Translations under genes and position numbers: made by a program
NCBI RefSeq assembly: GCF_024380015.1
Contig: NZ_CP101508.1
Span: forward strand, 248,001-312,000
From: Photobacterium atrarenae
Lineage (GTDB): Bacteria > Pseudomonadota > Gammaproteobacteria > Enterobacterales > Vibrionaceae
Reading direction: 5' to 3'
DNA length: 64,000 nt
Notes under the pieces: model-generated
Database searches by the model: none
Seen by the model: only the letters and a program-made list of their open reading frames with translations
What the model was told of the DNA's origin: nothing
In this document: piece after piece, positions 33,867 through 46,135 of the stretch
Layout of the letters: the number at the start of each line of letters is the position of its first letter
Position numbering within the stretch: position 1 is the stretch's first letter

Positions 33867-33942
33867 GGGGCTATAGCTCAGCTGGGAGAGCGCCTGCTTT
33901 GCACGCAGGAGGTCAGCAGTTCGATCCTGCTTAGCTCCACCA
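33867..33942 (+). tRNA. alaT: tRNA-Ala (TGC)
   Basis: A 76-nt tRNA with a GGGGCTA/TAGCTCC acceptor stem (one G-U pair), anticodon TGC at 33900-33902 and encoded CCA. It is the second spacer tRNA. Confidence 0.97.
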
Positions 33943-34244
33943 CTCTTTAAGGGTTTTCCCTGAGAATCTTTAAACAGTGGTTTGTATCTCTGCGGAGATA
34001 ACGAAACACATGCTCTTTAACAATCTGGAAAGCTGACTAGTAAATTGAATGTTTGACATTCAATACTAAAGTTTCATCGAAAGATGGAACGAGTTCTCAA
34101 GCAACACACATTCAAGTGTCTTGTGTATGTTTGCTTTCACTTTTCAAAGTGAAGACAGACAAAGAGTCCGGCAAAACAAACTAATCCGTCAAGTCATTGA
34201 TGGAAACCTTGGTCGTTTGCGATACAGACCCCTTGGGGTTGTAT
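33943..34244 (+). other. tRNA-Ala to 23S spacer with boxA
   Basis: There is no gene. A consensus boxA (TGCTCTTTAACA, 34011-34022) reloads the antitermination complex before 23S. The rest should form the 23S 5' processing stem. Confidence 0.75.
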
Positions 34245-37139
<2,895 letters not shown>

Positions 37140-37264
37140 ACAACACCCAAGGGGTTTTGTTTACGAAGTACGGACTCCGCAAGCACTTGAATGACGTGTT
37201 TGAGAATACTGGTCAGATTTTCCGAGATTGTATCTTCCGCCGAAGGCGCAAGATAAACAGAATT

Positions 37265-37384
37265 TGCTTGGCGACCATAGCGTTATGGACCCACCTGATC
37301 CCATGCCGAACTCAGCAGTGAAACGTAACAGCGCCGATGGTAGTGTGGGGCCTCCCCATGTGAGAGTAGGACATCGCCAGGCTT
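37265..37384 (+). rRNA. rrf: 5S ribosomal RNA, first copy
   Basis: About 120 nt, with E. coli-like loops CCACCTGATCCCATGCCGAA and GATGGTAGTGTGGGGCC. Helix I pairs GCTTGGCG (37266-37273) with CGCCAGGC (37375-37382). Confidence 0.95.
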
Positions 37385-37544
37385 GATTTGCCTATCTTGG
37401 TTATTGCCTGCATCTTTTGATACTTGCGATGCTCATGTGCTAACGCACACTGCGCTTCTCAGGTCAAAGTCTGCATCGCATAACACAAGATATCCTAAAC
37501 AAAGCACTGAAGGGTAAGACTTTGTTTGGCACACAGAATTGCGT
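37385..37544 (+). other. Spacer between 5S and tRNA-Thr
   Basis: 160 bp without a gene. It is part of the rRNA transcript; no terminator or promoter is evident. Confidence 0.6.
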
Positions 37545-37620
37545 GCTGGTATAGCTCAGTTGGTAGAGCGCACCCTTGGTAAGGGTGAGGTCCCCAGTTC
37601 AAATCTGGGTACTAGCACCA
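37545..37620 (+). tRNA. thrV: tRNA-Thr (GGT)
   Basis: A 76-nt tRNA with a GCTGGTA/TACTAGC acceptor stem, anticodon GGT at 37578-37580 and encoded CCA. It lies between the two 5S genes, as in E. coli rrnD. Confidence 0.96.
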
Positions 37621-37626
37621 CTATTT

Positions 37627-37746
37627 TGTTCAGCGACAACAGCGCAATGGTACCACCTGATCCCATGCCGAACTCAGAAGTGAAACGTTGTAGCGCCGAT
37701 GGTAGTGTGGGGCCTCCCCATGTGAGAGTAGGACATTGCTGAACAC
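37627..37746 (+). rRNA. rrf: 5S ribosomal RNA, second divergent copy
   Basis: About 120 nt. The interior matches the first copy, but helices I and II differ. Helix I pairs TGTTCAGCG (37627-37635) with TTGCTGAACA (37736-37745), and all substitutions are base-paired. It begins six bases after tRNA-Thr. Confidence 0.95.
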
Positions 37747-37757
37747 CTATTTTTAAA

Positions 37758-37781
37758 CCCAGCCGAAAGGCTGGGTTTTTT
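37758..37781 (+). terminator. rRNA operon terminator
   Basis: CCCAGCC (37758-37764), a GAAA tetraloop and GGCTGGG (37769-37775) are followed by six T. Four bases after the T-run a group II intron begins. Confidence 0.95.
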
Positions 37782-37785
37782 CGTT

Positions 37786-39674
37786 GTGCGCCGAGCATGG
37801 CGTTGTTCTAGGAGGTGAAAGTCCTCTACGGGCTCAGTCGAGCGAGAACCGTTAGCCTATGCAAGGGTGCCCACCGTGAGGTGGGATCTGAAGGAAGCAA
37901 ACGGCAAAACTTGGGTGTGACGAACAGAAACCTGATAGTAGGCCAGTACAACTTGGGTAACCTAGCAATATATAGAACAGCCCAATGCCTCGACGGGAAG
38001 TGTGTACGGGTAAATCAGGCACAGCCAAGGGAAAGAACAACGTCTTACCTCGGGAGATCTTACGACCTGTCTCGGATGAGACTAATACAACAGTGATGTT
38101 GTGTGACGGGGAATAAGAAGTCAGCAGAAGGCATAGTACCTTGGGGAAGTACAACCCAAGGGAAGGCCGGAACTGAATATATCAAGAAGCAGTCACTAGA
38201 CACTCAATCATGTGGGGTCATAGCAAGATGAACAACATCTCTACGTACTACTGGGCAACACCGCAAGTGACGCTCATGGCCACGAAGAATGACAAGCATG
38301 ATCGACGTAGACAGGAGGACGAGTCTTGGTGACCTCAACTCAGTTGATGGAGCGGATCTGCTCCTCAACAAATCTGAACCAAGCCCTGAGAAGAGTGAAG
38401 AAGAACAAGGGATGTGCTGGGGTTGATAAACTCGACATAACAGCGACTATCTCGATGCTTCGGCAGTCTTCTAATGGGCAAGCGCTCCGCCAGAGCCTTC
38501 TGGACGGGAGCTACCAACCCCAACCCGTTCTGGGTGTAGAAATTCCCAAACCTAGCGGGGGAGTGAGGCAGCTAGGTATCCCAACTGTACTTGATAGGGT
38601 AGTCCAACAGGCCATTACCTCAGTACTGACAGATATCTACGAACCTCAGTTTTCAAGCAACAGTTATGGGTTCAGGCCTAACCGCAGTGCCCACCATGCA
38701 TTGGTGGCAGCAAGCCACTACATCAGGGAGGGGCGGGGTTATGTAGTCGACATAGACCTGGCGAAATACTTCGATACTGTGAACCACGATAGACTGATGC
38801 ACAGGCTATCGGAGGACATCACAGATAAACGGGTCCTGAAGCTGGTCAGGTCATACCTACAGGCAGGCATAATGCGAAACGGGTTAGTTGAGCAGAGGCA
38901 ACGAGGGACGCCACAGGGTGGACCATTATCTCCGCTGCTATCAAATATCGTATTAGATGAGTTGGATAAAGAGCTTGAGCGAAGAGGGCATAAGTTCTGC
39001 CGATATGCAGACGACTGCCAAATCTACGTGCACAGTGAGGAAGCCGCCAATCGAGTAAAAGCCTCAATCACGGAGTTCTTGGAGCAGAAACTGAAACTCA
39101 GGGTTAACCGTGAGAAAAGTGCGGCAACGAGAGTGACAGAGCGGACTTACCTAGGCCATCGCTTTCAACGAGATGGAAGCATCCATATCTCGAAGACAGC
39201 ACAAACTCAGATGAAGAAGCGAGTGCGTCAAATAACGAAGCGGAATCGAGGGCGAGAGTTGAAGACAGTCATAGTCGAACTCACTCAATACCTAAGAGGT
39301 TGGCAACACTACTTCAAGCTTGCCATACGGAAAAGCGCGATGCAGCGCTTGGATGAATGGATAAGGCGGCGCTTACGGTGCTATCGCCTCAAGCAGCGCA
39401 AGCGCAGATACAGCATAGCGACATGGTTACGCCAAGAGGGTGTAAGCGAACGCAATGCGTGGAAGCTGGCGATGTCAGATAAAGGGTGGTGGCACTTGGC
39501 TTTATCGCCCCAGCTCAATCAGGCCATGCCAATGAAATGGTTCAAGGAGATGGGTCTGTACTCGTTGCGAGATGGGTACGAGTCACTGAAAATATATTCG
39601 GAACCGCCGTATGCGACCCACGCTTGTACGGTGGTGTGAGAGGACGGAGGCCGTGAGGCCTCCTCCTACTCGAT
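37786..39674 (+). mobile_element. Class-C (IIC) group II intron, copy 1
   Basis: The 1,889-bp element starts GTGCGCCGAGCATGG and ends CCTACTCGAT. The 5' end and domains I-III resemble the group IIC intron of Oceanobacillus iheyensis (GTGAAAGTCC, CTGAAGGAAGC, AACGGCAAA segments). Domain V is at 39601-39636 and domain VI, with stem GGAGGCC/GGCCTCC, follows. The reverse transcriptase gene sits in domain IV and there is no HNH endonuclease. The intron lies ten bases after the stem of the rRNA terminator, the usual IIC target. Boundaries come from comparison with copy 2. Confidence 0.95.
38326..39639 (+). CDS. ltrA: Group II intron reverse transcriptase/maturase, copy 1
   Basis: A 437-residue protein with RT blocks in order: IPKPSGGVRQLGIPTVLDR (near 73-91), SYGFRPNRSAHHAL (113-126), VVDIDLAKYFDTVNH (140-154), GTPQGGPLSPLLSNI (194-208) and YADD (227-230). 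The thumb/maturase X domain follows to about 400 (YLRGWQHYF). There is no DNA-binding or endonuclease domain, as in class C. AGGAGG lies seven bases before TTG 38326; GTG 38329 is an alternative. The last 12 codons lie inside catalytic domain V of the intron. It differs from copy 2 at one residue (Ile here, Leu there). Confidence 0.95.
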   Translation: MVTSTQLMERICSSTNLNQALRRVKKNKGCAGVDKLDITATISMLRQSSNGQALRQSLLDGSYQPQPVLGVEIPKPSGGVRQLGIPTVLDRVVQQAITSVLTDIYEPQFSSNSYGFRPNRSAHHALVAASHYIREGRGYVVDIDLAKYFDTVNHDRLMHRLSEDITDKRVLKLVRSYLQAGIMRNGLVEQRQRGTPQGGPLSPLLSNIVLDELDKELERRGHKFCRYADDCQIYVHSEEAANRVKASITEFLEQKLKLRVNREKSAATRVTERTYLGHRFQRDGSIHISKTAQTQMKKRVRQITKRNRGRELKTVIVELTQYLRGWQHYFKLAIRKSAMQRLDEWIRRRLRCYRLKQRKRRYSIATWLRQEGVSERNAWKLAMSDKGWWHLALSPQLNQAMPMKWFKEMGLYSLRDGYESLKIYSEPPYATHACTVV

Positions 39675-39780
39675 TTCAGAGCAACAACTTTATGAGAATT
39701 TCTCAACATCCCTCCTTTTCGCTCAATTCTTTTTAACTGCTTTTCCTTGCGCCTTGGCTAAATTTTATATAGTTTTATTT
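39675..39780. other. AT-rich gap between intron copy 1 and the metA operator
   Basis: No gene is seen. TATAGT (39768-39773) may be the metA -10, but the best -35 (TTGCGC, 39747-39752) leaves a 15-bp spacer, so I do not call the promoter firmly. Confidence 0.4.
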
Positions 39781-39804
39781 AGAAATCTGGACGTCTAAAC
39801 ATCC
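39781..39804. promoter_or_regulatory. MetJ operator (met boxes) of metA
   Basis: GGACGTCT (39789-39796) matches the met-box AGACGTCT at 7 of 8 bases. It is flanked without gaps by AAACATCC downstream (5 of 8) and an AGAAATCT box upstream (6 of 8). Tandem 8-mers of this kind bind the methionine repressor MetJ. Confidence 0.8.
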
Positions 39805-39885
39805 TGGCTGTGTATAAAACCATAGAAGTGGTAGCATGAAAAAGACGCCAGGTCGTTCGGTATAACGTTGAAGGAGCAAACCAAG

Positions 39886-40827
39886 ATGCCGATAAAAATT
39901 CCTGACCAACTCCCTGCAACGGACATTTTGCGCAGCGAGAACATTTTCGTGATGTCTGAGGCGCGTGCGGCGAGCCAGGAAATACGTCCCCTGAAAGTGC
40001 TGTTATTGAACCTGATGCCAAAGAAGATCGAGACGGAAACTCAGTTTCTTCGCTTGCTGTCGAATAGCCCACTTCAGGTGGATGTTGAGCTGCTGCGAAT
40101 TGACAACCGTCCGACCAAGAATACCCCGACGGAACATTTAGATACCTTTTACCGCCAGTTTGATATGGTGAAGGGGCGCAACTTTGATGGCCTGATTGTT
40201 ACCGGGGCGCCATTAGGGTTAGTTCAGTTTGAAGATGTGCTGTATTGGGAAGAGATCCAGACCATTATGAACTGGGCCAAAGCACACGTGACCTCCACCC
40301 TGTTCGTCTGCTGGGCGGCACAGGCGGGGCTCAAGCTGCTGTATGATTTGCCGAAACGAACCCGTAAAGAGAAGCTGTCCGGGGTGTATTATCATCAGAT
40401 CCACGATTGTCACCACCCGATGCTGCGCGGCTTTGACGATACCTTTCTTGCTCCGCATTCTCGTTACGCCGACTTTTCACCGGAGTATTTGGCCGAGCAT
40501 ACGGATCTCGATATCCTGGCAACTTCAGAACAAGCCGGGGTGTATCTGGCGGCGACCAAAGATAAGCGGAACGTGTTTGTCACCGGGCATCCCGAGTATG
40601 ATGTCAACACTCTGCATCACGAGTATTTAAGAGATTTAGGTGAAGGCATGGAGCCGAATATCCCGGTGAACTACTACCCCGGGGATAATCCGGAGAATCC
40701 ACCGGTCGCCAGTTGGCGCAGCCATGGTCATTTACTGTTTTCCAATTGGTTGAACTATTGTGTCTACCAGCAAACGCCTTACGATTTGGAGCATTTCTCG
40801 GAAGATAACTTTACCCGGGATGATTAG
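39886..40827 (+). CDS. metA: Homoserine O-succinyltransferase MetA
   Basis: A 313-residue cytosolic enzyme that activates homoserine with succinyl-CoA (or acetyl-CoA), the first committed step of methionine synthesis. The nucleophile Cys142 is in [10 protein letters not shown], and the His and Glu of the triad are in VTGHPEYD, near residue 236. ATG 39886 gives [11 protein letters not shown], the family start, nine bases after AAGGAG; an in-frame start at 39868 would place the ribosome-binding site inside the gene. MetJ boxes lie about 80 bp upstream. The acyl donor is not certain from sequence alone. Confidence 0.96.
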   Translation: MPIKIPDQLPATDILRSENIFVMSEARAASQEIRPLKVLLLNLMPKKIETETQFLRLLSNSPLQVDVELLRIDNRPTKNTPTEHLDTFYRQFDMVKGRNFDGLIVTGAPLGLVQFEDVLYWEEIQTIMNWAKAHVTSTLFVCWAAQAGLKLLYDLPKRTRKEKLSGVYYHQIHDCHHPMLRGFDDTFLAPHSRYADFSPEYLAEHTDLDILATSEQAGVYLAATKDKRNVFVTGHPEYDVNTLHHEYLRDLGEGMEPNIPVNYYPGDNPENPPVASWRSHGHLLFSNWLNYCVYQQTPYDLEHFSEDNFTRDD

Positions 40828-40839
40828 TATCAGCGCATC

Positions 40840-40872
40840 AAAAGACCTGCCTTGGCAGGTCTTTTGGTTTTT
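40840..40872. terminator. Bidirectional terminator between metA and the antiporter gene
   Basis: AAAAGACCTGC (40840-40850) pairs with GCAGGTCTTTT (40855-40865) around CTTG, with T-runs on both strands. Confidence 0.92.
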
Positions 40873-40900
40873 GTGTTTCGGAGAGGGGGGGAAGAGCGGC

Positions 40901-42181
40901 TTATTTGTTTTCGGCTTCCCACTGTTTGGCTTTTTGGATCATCGGGGTAATGGTTGAGCCCTGGATCAGGATGGAGAACACCACCACTGCATAGGTCATG
41001 ACCAGGATCATTTCCCGAACATCAATATTTTTTTCCGGGATCACGATGATGCCGGCCGGAATAGCCATCGCCATCGCCAATGCCAGCCCGCCACGCAGGC
41101 CACCCCAGGTCAGGATCTTTACTGAGTGCGGGTTATAGTCACGATAGCGCTGGAAGCCGAAGTAGGACAACTGGATGCTCAGGAAGCGGCTGAGCAGGAC
41201 GAGCGGTACGGCGATGACCATCAGGATCCAGTCTTCTTCGTGGAAGCTGAACTGTAGCATGCTCAGGCCAATCAACAGGAATAGCACCCCATTGAGGAAC
41301 TCATCGACCAGCTCCCAGAAATGGTCCAGATGATCTTCACTCTCTTTCGAAAAGCCGATAAAACGGGTCCAGTTGCCAATCATGATCCCGGAGACCACCA
41401 TCGCCAGCGGACCGGAGACATGGATCAGATCGGCAAAGACATAACCGGCTGTTGGGACACCAATGGTCAGCAGTAGCTCCATGGAGTGATCGTCTGTGGC
41501 ACTGATGAGGTAATGGAACAGTAACCCGAGGAAGAACCCGTAGGCGATGCCGCCAATGGCTTCCTGGATAAACAGCTGGCCGACGCCTAACACGGTTGGT
41601 GCTTCGTTACCGAAGGCGATGGTGAACAAGGTGACGAAAATGACCAGGCCAAAGCCATCATTGAAGAGGGACTCGCCTTCAATCTGGGTGGAAATACGGC
41701 GCGGTGCATTGAGCTTTTTCACGATGGCCAGAACGGCGATGGGGTCGGTCGGGGAGATAAGGGAGCCGAAAATCAGGCAGTAGATGAGGTCAAAATCAAT
41801 CCCGATCAACTGGCACATGCCCCAAAGTGAGAAACCGATGAAGAAGGTGGAGAACAGTGTAGCGGCCAGGGCCAGGACGGTGATTTCCCACTTTTGATCT
41901 TCCAGGTTGGGGAGCTTGATCCCGAGCCCGCCGGCGAACAGCAAAAAGCCTAAAATCCCTTTGAGCAAAAATGATTCGAAGTTGATTTCACCCAGCTGGC
42001 TGGCTGCGATTTCTTCTAAATGAAACCATCCGTTTTGACCGGCGATCACGATGCCTAAAGACAAAATCAGTGCGCCGGCCGTGATTGCAATTGTTGTTTG
42101 CATTTTCCCTATTTTGCTGTTGATAAATGCAATAATCATTGCAGCAGCAGCAAGAAAGCAAAGGGTGCTATAAACGGACAT
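40901..42181 (-). CDS. NhaP-type Na+(K+)/H+ antiporter (CPA1 family)
   Basis: A 426-residue inner-membrane protein with about 12-13 hydrophobic segments. The CPA1 hallmarks SPTDPIAV (near residue 140) and GESLFNDGFGLVIF (near 165) hold the ion-binding acidic residues, and the LTWGGLRGGLALAMA motif lies near 360. It should exchange Na+ or K+ for protons, useful in a marine habitat. ATG 42181 has GAGG seven bases upstream; the frame is open to 42229. The substrate is not certain. It is convergent with metA and divergent from metH. Confidence 0.9.
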   Translation of the reverse strand: MSVYSTLCFLAAAAMIIAFINSKIGKMQTTIAITAGALILSLGIVIAGQNGWFHLEEIAASQLGEINFESFLLKGILGFLLFAGGLGIKLPNLEDQKWEITVLALAATLFSTFFIGFSLWGMCQLIGIDFDLIYCLIFGSLISPTDPIAVLAIVKKLNAPRRISTQIEGESLFNDGFGLVIFVTLFTIAFGNEAPTVLGVGQLFIQEAIGGIAYGFFLGLLFHYLISATDDHSMELLLTIGVPTAGYVFADLIHVSGPLAMVVSGIMIGNWTRFIGFSKESEDHLDHFWELVDEFLNGVLFLLIGLSMLQFSFHEEDWILMVIAVPLVLLSRFLSIQLSYFGFQRYRDYNPHSVKILTWGGLRGGLALAMAMAIPAGIIVIPEKNIDVREMILVMTYAVVVFSILIQGSTITPMIQKAKQWEAENK

Positions 42182-42299
42182 CCATGAACCTCGATATAAG
42201 CTGAAAAGTAAAGCGACAAATTGTGTCAAAATATAAAGCCATCATGCGTTGATAGCTACTGAAAACTTGTCAATATTGAGCCTTACCCTGGAAACAATA

Positions 42300-42323
42300 A
42301 TTCTTTTGGACGTCTAGATTTCC
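42300..42323. promoter_or_regulatory. MetJ-type operator upstream of metH
   Basis: GGACGTCT (42308-42315) followed by AGATTTCC (42316-42323) repeats the arrangement at metA: the ten bases TGGACGTCTA are identical at both genes. It lies about 60 bp before the metH start. Confidence 0.7.
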
Positions 42324-42380
42324 ATCTAACCTGTGGTAGGATGTTATTCAGCTGTAAAAATGAGATAAGGAAGTAGTGCG

Positions 42381-45300
42381 GTGGGAAAGGGCAAGGAATT
42401 ATTACAAGCGCAGTTGGCGCAGCAAATCCTGATCATTGACGGCGGGATGGGCACAATGATCCAGGGGTACAAACTGGATGAAGCAGATTATCGTGGTGAA
42501 CGGTTTGCTGACTGGCATTCTGACCTCAAGGGCAATAATGATTTATTGGTGCTCACTCAGCCTCAGCTGATCCGGGATATTCACAGTGCTTACTTGGAAG
42601 CGGGCGCCGATATTCTGGAAACTAATACCTTTAACGCCACGACGATTGCCATGGCCGATTACGACATGGAATCGCTCAGTGCCGAGATCAACCGTGAAGC
42701 AGCCCGGCTGGCACGCCAGGTGGCCGATGAATGGACAGCAAAAACACCGGACAAGCCGCGCTTTGTTGCCGGGGTGCTCGGCCCGACCAACCGCACTTGC
42801 TCAATTTCACCGGATGTGAACGATCCGGGTTACCGGAACGTTACTTTTGATCAGTTGGTTGAAGCCTATGCCGAGTCGACGCATGCCCTGATTGAAGGCG
42901 GCGCCGATATCATCCTGATTGAAACCATTTTTGATACCCTGAATGCCAAGGCGTGTGCTTTTGCCGTCGACCAGGTGTTTGACGAACTGGGGATCACCCT
43001 GCCGGTGATGATCTCCGGGACCATCACCGATGCTTCCGGACGGACCCTCTCCGGCCAGACGACCGAGGCTTTCTATAATTCCCTGCGCCATGTCCGGCCA
43101 ATCTCGTTCGGCCTGAACTGTGCCCTCGGTCCGGATGAGTTTCGCCAGTATGTGGAAGAGCTGTCACGTATTTCTGAGTGCGCGGTTTCTGCCCACCCCA
43201 ATGCCGGCTTGCCGAATGCTTTCGGAGAATATGATTTATCACCAGAGGATATGGCTGAGCATATTGCAGAATGGGCCGAGTCTGGTTTTCTGAACTTGGT
43301 CGGCGGCTGTTGCGGAACTACGCCGGAGCATATTCGCCAGATGGCCGAAGTGACAGCAGCAGTGAAACCGCGTCCGTTGCCGGAGCTGCCGGTGGCCTGC
43401 CGGTTGTCGGGGCTGGAGCCGCTGAGCATCGAGAAAGACACGCTGTTTGTCAACGTGGGTGAGCGGACTAACGTCACCGGCTCAGCCCGGTTTAAGCGAC
43501 TGATTAAAGAGGAGCTGTATGACGAAGCCCTGGAAGTGGCCCGTCAGCAGGTGGAAAACGGTGCCCAGATCATCGATATCAATATGGATGAAGGGATGCT
43601 TGATGCCGAAGCCTGCATGGTGCGCTTCCTGAATTTGTGTGCCTCTGAGCCGGAAATTTCCAAAGTACCGATCATGGTCGACTCCTCAAAGTGGGAAGTG
43701 ATTGAAGCCGGCCTGAAATGCATCCAGGGCAAGGGGATCGTCAACTCGATCTCGCTTAAGGAAGGCAAAGACAAGTTTATTGAGCAGGCTAAGCTGATCC
43801 GCCGCTACGGCGCAGCGGTGATTGTGATGGCCTTCGATGAAGTTGGCCAGGCGGATACTCGCGAGCGCAAGCTGGAGATCTGTACCAACGCTTATCAGAT
43901 CCTGGTTGATGAAGTCGGCTTCCCGCCGGAAGACATTATTTTTGACCCGAATATCTTCGCCGTCGCGACCGGGATTGATGAACACAACAACTATGCGGTT
44001 GACTTTATCGAAGCGGTGGGAGACATCAAGCGGGATCTGCCTCATGCGATGATCTCCGGTGGGGTGTCGAATGTGTCCTTCTCCTTCCGCGGTAATAACT
44101 ATGTCCGTGAAGCGATCCACGCCGTGTTCCTTTACCACTGTTTTAAGCGCGGCATGGATATGGGGATCGTCAATGCCGGTCAGCTGGAAATTTATGACAA
44201 TGTGCCGGAGAAACTGCGTGAAGCGGTGGAAGATGTGGTCCTGAACCGCCGGGATGATGCGACCGAGCGCTTGCTGGATATGGCTGCGGAATATGCCAAT
44301 AAAGGCGTTGGTAAAGAGGAAGATGCTTCAGCACTGGAGTGGCGTACCTGGCCGGTGGCGAAAAGGTTGGAGCATGCGCTGGTCAAAGGGATCACCGAGT
44401 TCATTATTGAGGATACCGAAGAAGCGCGCGCTAATGCCAGCAAGCCGCTGGAAGTGATTGAAGGGCCGCTGATGGACGGGATGAACGTGGTCGGCGATCT
44501 GTTCGGCGAAGGGAAAATGTTCCTGCCCCAGGTCGTGAAATCCGCCCGGGTGATGAAACAGGCGGTGGCATACCTCGAACCGTACATCAATGCCGAAAAG
44601 CAGGTCGGAAGTTCAAACGGTAAGATCCTGCTGGCAACGGTCAAAGGAGATGTTCACGATATCGGCAAGAACATTGTCGGGGTGGTTCTGCAATGTAATA
44701 ACTACGAGATCATCGATCTCGGGGTGATGGTGCCGTGCGAGCAGATCCTCAAGGTTGCCAAGGAAGAAAACGTCGATATTATCGGGCTGTCTGGCCTGAT
44801 CACCCCGTCGCTGGATGAAATGGTCCATGTGGCCAAGGAAATGGAACGTCAGGGCTTTGACCTGCCACTATTGATTGGCGGTGCCACCACCTCGAAAGCG
44901 CACACGGCGGTGAAAATTGAGCAGAATTACCACCAGCCGGTGGTGTATGTGAATAATGCCTCGCGGGCGGTGGGGGTGTGTACCTCGCTGCTCTCTGATG
45001 AGCTGCGTCCGGCCTTTGTCGAAAAACTTGATGCTGATTATGTGCGGGTGCGGGAGCAGCACAGCCGCAAAAAGCCGCGTACCAAACCTGTCACTTTAGC
45101 GCGGGCAAGAGCCAACAAAGTGGTGATTGACTGGGCGAACTATACGCCGCCAGTTCCGGCGAAACCGGGTACTCATGTGTTTGATGATTTTGAGGTAGCC
45201 ACCCTGCGTCAATACATCGACTGGACGCCGTTCTTTATGACCTGGTCGCTGATGGGCAAATATCCGGCGATATTGGAGCACGAAGAAGTGGGCGAGGAAG

Positions 45301-46058
45301 CGCGCCGCTTGTTTGCTGATGCCAATGACTGGCTGGATCGGATTGAGCAGCAAGGGCTGATGAAAGCGCGCGGTATGTGTGCCCTGTTCCCGGCCAACAG
45401 CATCGGGGACGATATAGAAGTCTATACCGATGAGTCCCGCACTCAGGTTGCCCAGGTGCTCCACAACCTGCGTCAGCAGACGGAGAAGCCGAAGGGATAC
45501 AACTACTGCCTATCGGACTACATTGCGCCGAAAGACAGTGGCAAGCCGGACTGGATTGGCGCCTTTGCCGTCACCGGCGGGATTGGTGAGCGGGAGCTGG
45601 CCGATGCGTTTAAAGCCAAAGGGGACGATTACAACGCGATCATGGTGCAGGCGGTCGCCGACCGGCTGGCAGAGGCCTTTGCCGAATACCTGCATGAGCG
45701 GGTGCGCAAGGAGATCTGGGGCTATTCGCCGGAGGAAGATTTGTCGAATGATGATCTGATCCGGGAGAAATACCAGGGGATCCGCCCGGCACCGGGGTAT
45801 CCGGCCTGTCCGGAACACACCGAGAAAGGCACCCTGTGGGAGCTGCTGAAGGTGGAAGAAACGATCGGGATGTCGCTGACAACCAGCTACGCCATGTGGC
45901 CGGGCGCCTCGGTGTCGGGTTGGTACTTCTCCCACCCGGACGCCCGCTACTTTGCAGTCGCCCAGATCCAGGAAGATCAGCGTGACAGCTATGCCGAACG
46001 GAAAGGCTGGGATCTGATTGAAGCGGAGAAATGGCTGGGGCCGAACCTGTCGGCTTAA
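42381..46058 (+). CDS. metH: Cobalamin-dependent methionine synthase MetH
   Basis: A 1,225-residue enzyme (E. coli 1,227) that moves a methyl group from methyltetrahydrofolate to homocysteine. Domains in order: homocysteine-binding barrel (about 1-325) with zinc ligands in FGLNCALG and [10 protein letters not shown]; folate barrel (about 355-615; [14 protein letters not shown]); helical cap (about 650-740); B12 domain (about 745-895) with cobalt-ligand motif DVHDIGKN; and AdoMet activation domain to the end ([12 protein letters not shown] near 1130). GTG 42381 has AAGGAAG upstream. A MetJ-like operator and downstream terminator frame it. Confidence 0.97.
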   Translation: MGKGKELLQAQLAQQILIIDGGMGTMIQGYKLDEADYRGERFADWHSDLKGNNDLLVLTQPQLIRDIHSAYLEAGADILETNTFNATTIAMADYDMESLSAEINREAARLARQVADEWTAKTPDKPRFVAGVLGPTNRTCSISPDVNDPGYRNVTFDQLVEAYAESTHALIEGGADIILIETIFDTLNAKACAFAVDQVFDELGITLPVMISGTITDASGRTLSGQTTEAFYNSLRHVRPISFGLNCALGPDEFRQYVEELSRISECAVSAHPNAGLPNAFGEYDLSPEDMAEHIAEWAESGFLNLVGGCCGTTPEHIRQMAEVTAAVKPRPLPELPVACRLSGLEPLSIEKDTLFVNVGERTNVTGSARFKRLIKEELYDEALEVARQQVENGAQIIDINMDEGMLDAEACMVRFLNLCASEPEISKVPIMVDSSKWEVIEAGLKCIQGKGIVNSISLKEGKDKFIEQAKLIRRYGAAVIVMAFDEVGQADTRERKLEICTNAYQILVDEVGFPPEDIIFDPNIFAVATGIDEHNNYAVDFIEAVGDIKRDLPHAMISGGVSNVSFSFRGNNYVREAIHAVFLYHCFKRGMDMGIVNAGQLEIYDNVPEKLREAVEDVVLNRRDDATERLLDMAAEYANKGVGKEEDASALEWRTWPVAKRLEHALVKGITEFIIEDTEEARANASKPLEVIEGPLMDGMNVVGDLFGEGKMFLPQVVKSARVMKQAVAYLEPYINAEKQVGSSNGKILLATVKGDVHDIGKNIVGVVLQCNNYEIIDLGVMVPCEQILKVAKEENVDIIGLSGLITPSLDEMVHVAKEMERQGFDLPLLIGGATTSKAHTAVKIEQNYHQPVVYVNNASRAVGVCTSLLSDELRPAFVEKLDADYVRVREQHSRKKPRTKPVTLARARANKVVIDWANYTPPVPAKPGTHVFDDFEVATLRQYIDWTPFFMTWSLMGKYPAILEHEEVGEEARRLFADANDWLDRIEQQGLMKARGMCALFPANSIGDDIEVYTDESRTQVAQVLHNLRQQTEKPKGYNYCLSDYIAPKDSGKPDWIGAFAVTGGIGERELADAFKAKGDDYNAIMVQAVADRLAEAFAEYLHERVRKEIWGYSPEEDLSNDDLIREKYQGIRPAPGYPACPEHTEKGTLWELLKVEETIGMSLTTSYAMWPGASVSGWYFSHPDARYFAVAQIQEDQRDSYAERKGWDLIEAEKWLGPNLSA

Positions 46059-46084
46059 TCCCATCTTTGAAAGGACCACTATAA

Positions 46085-46116
46085 ACAAGGGCGCCTCAGG
46101 GGCGCCCTTGTTGTTT
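46085..46116. terminator. Terminator between metH and lysC
   Basis: ACAAGGGCGCC (46085-46095) pairs with GGCGCCCTTGT (46101-46111), with a short T-rich tract after it. It serves convergent genes. Confidence 0.82.
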
Positions 46117-46135
46117 CTGTCATTTATTGCGAGGC

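Noticed and set aside
37815-38154. Open frames of 93 and 100 codons in the 5' part of the group II intron (and the same at 55015-55354)
   Set aside because: They lie in the structured ribozyme domains I-III, lack family features, and exist in both copies only because the RNA is conserved.
37786-39674. Insertion sequence or retron
   Set aside because: There are no terminal inverted repeats, target duplication or msr/msd; 5' GTGCG, domain V and an RT with maturase domain identify a group II intron.
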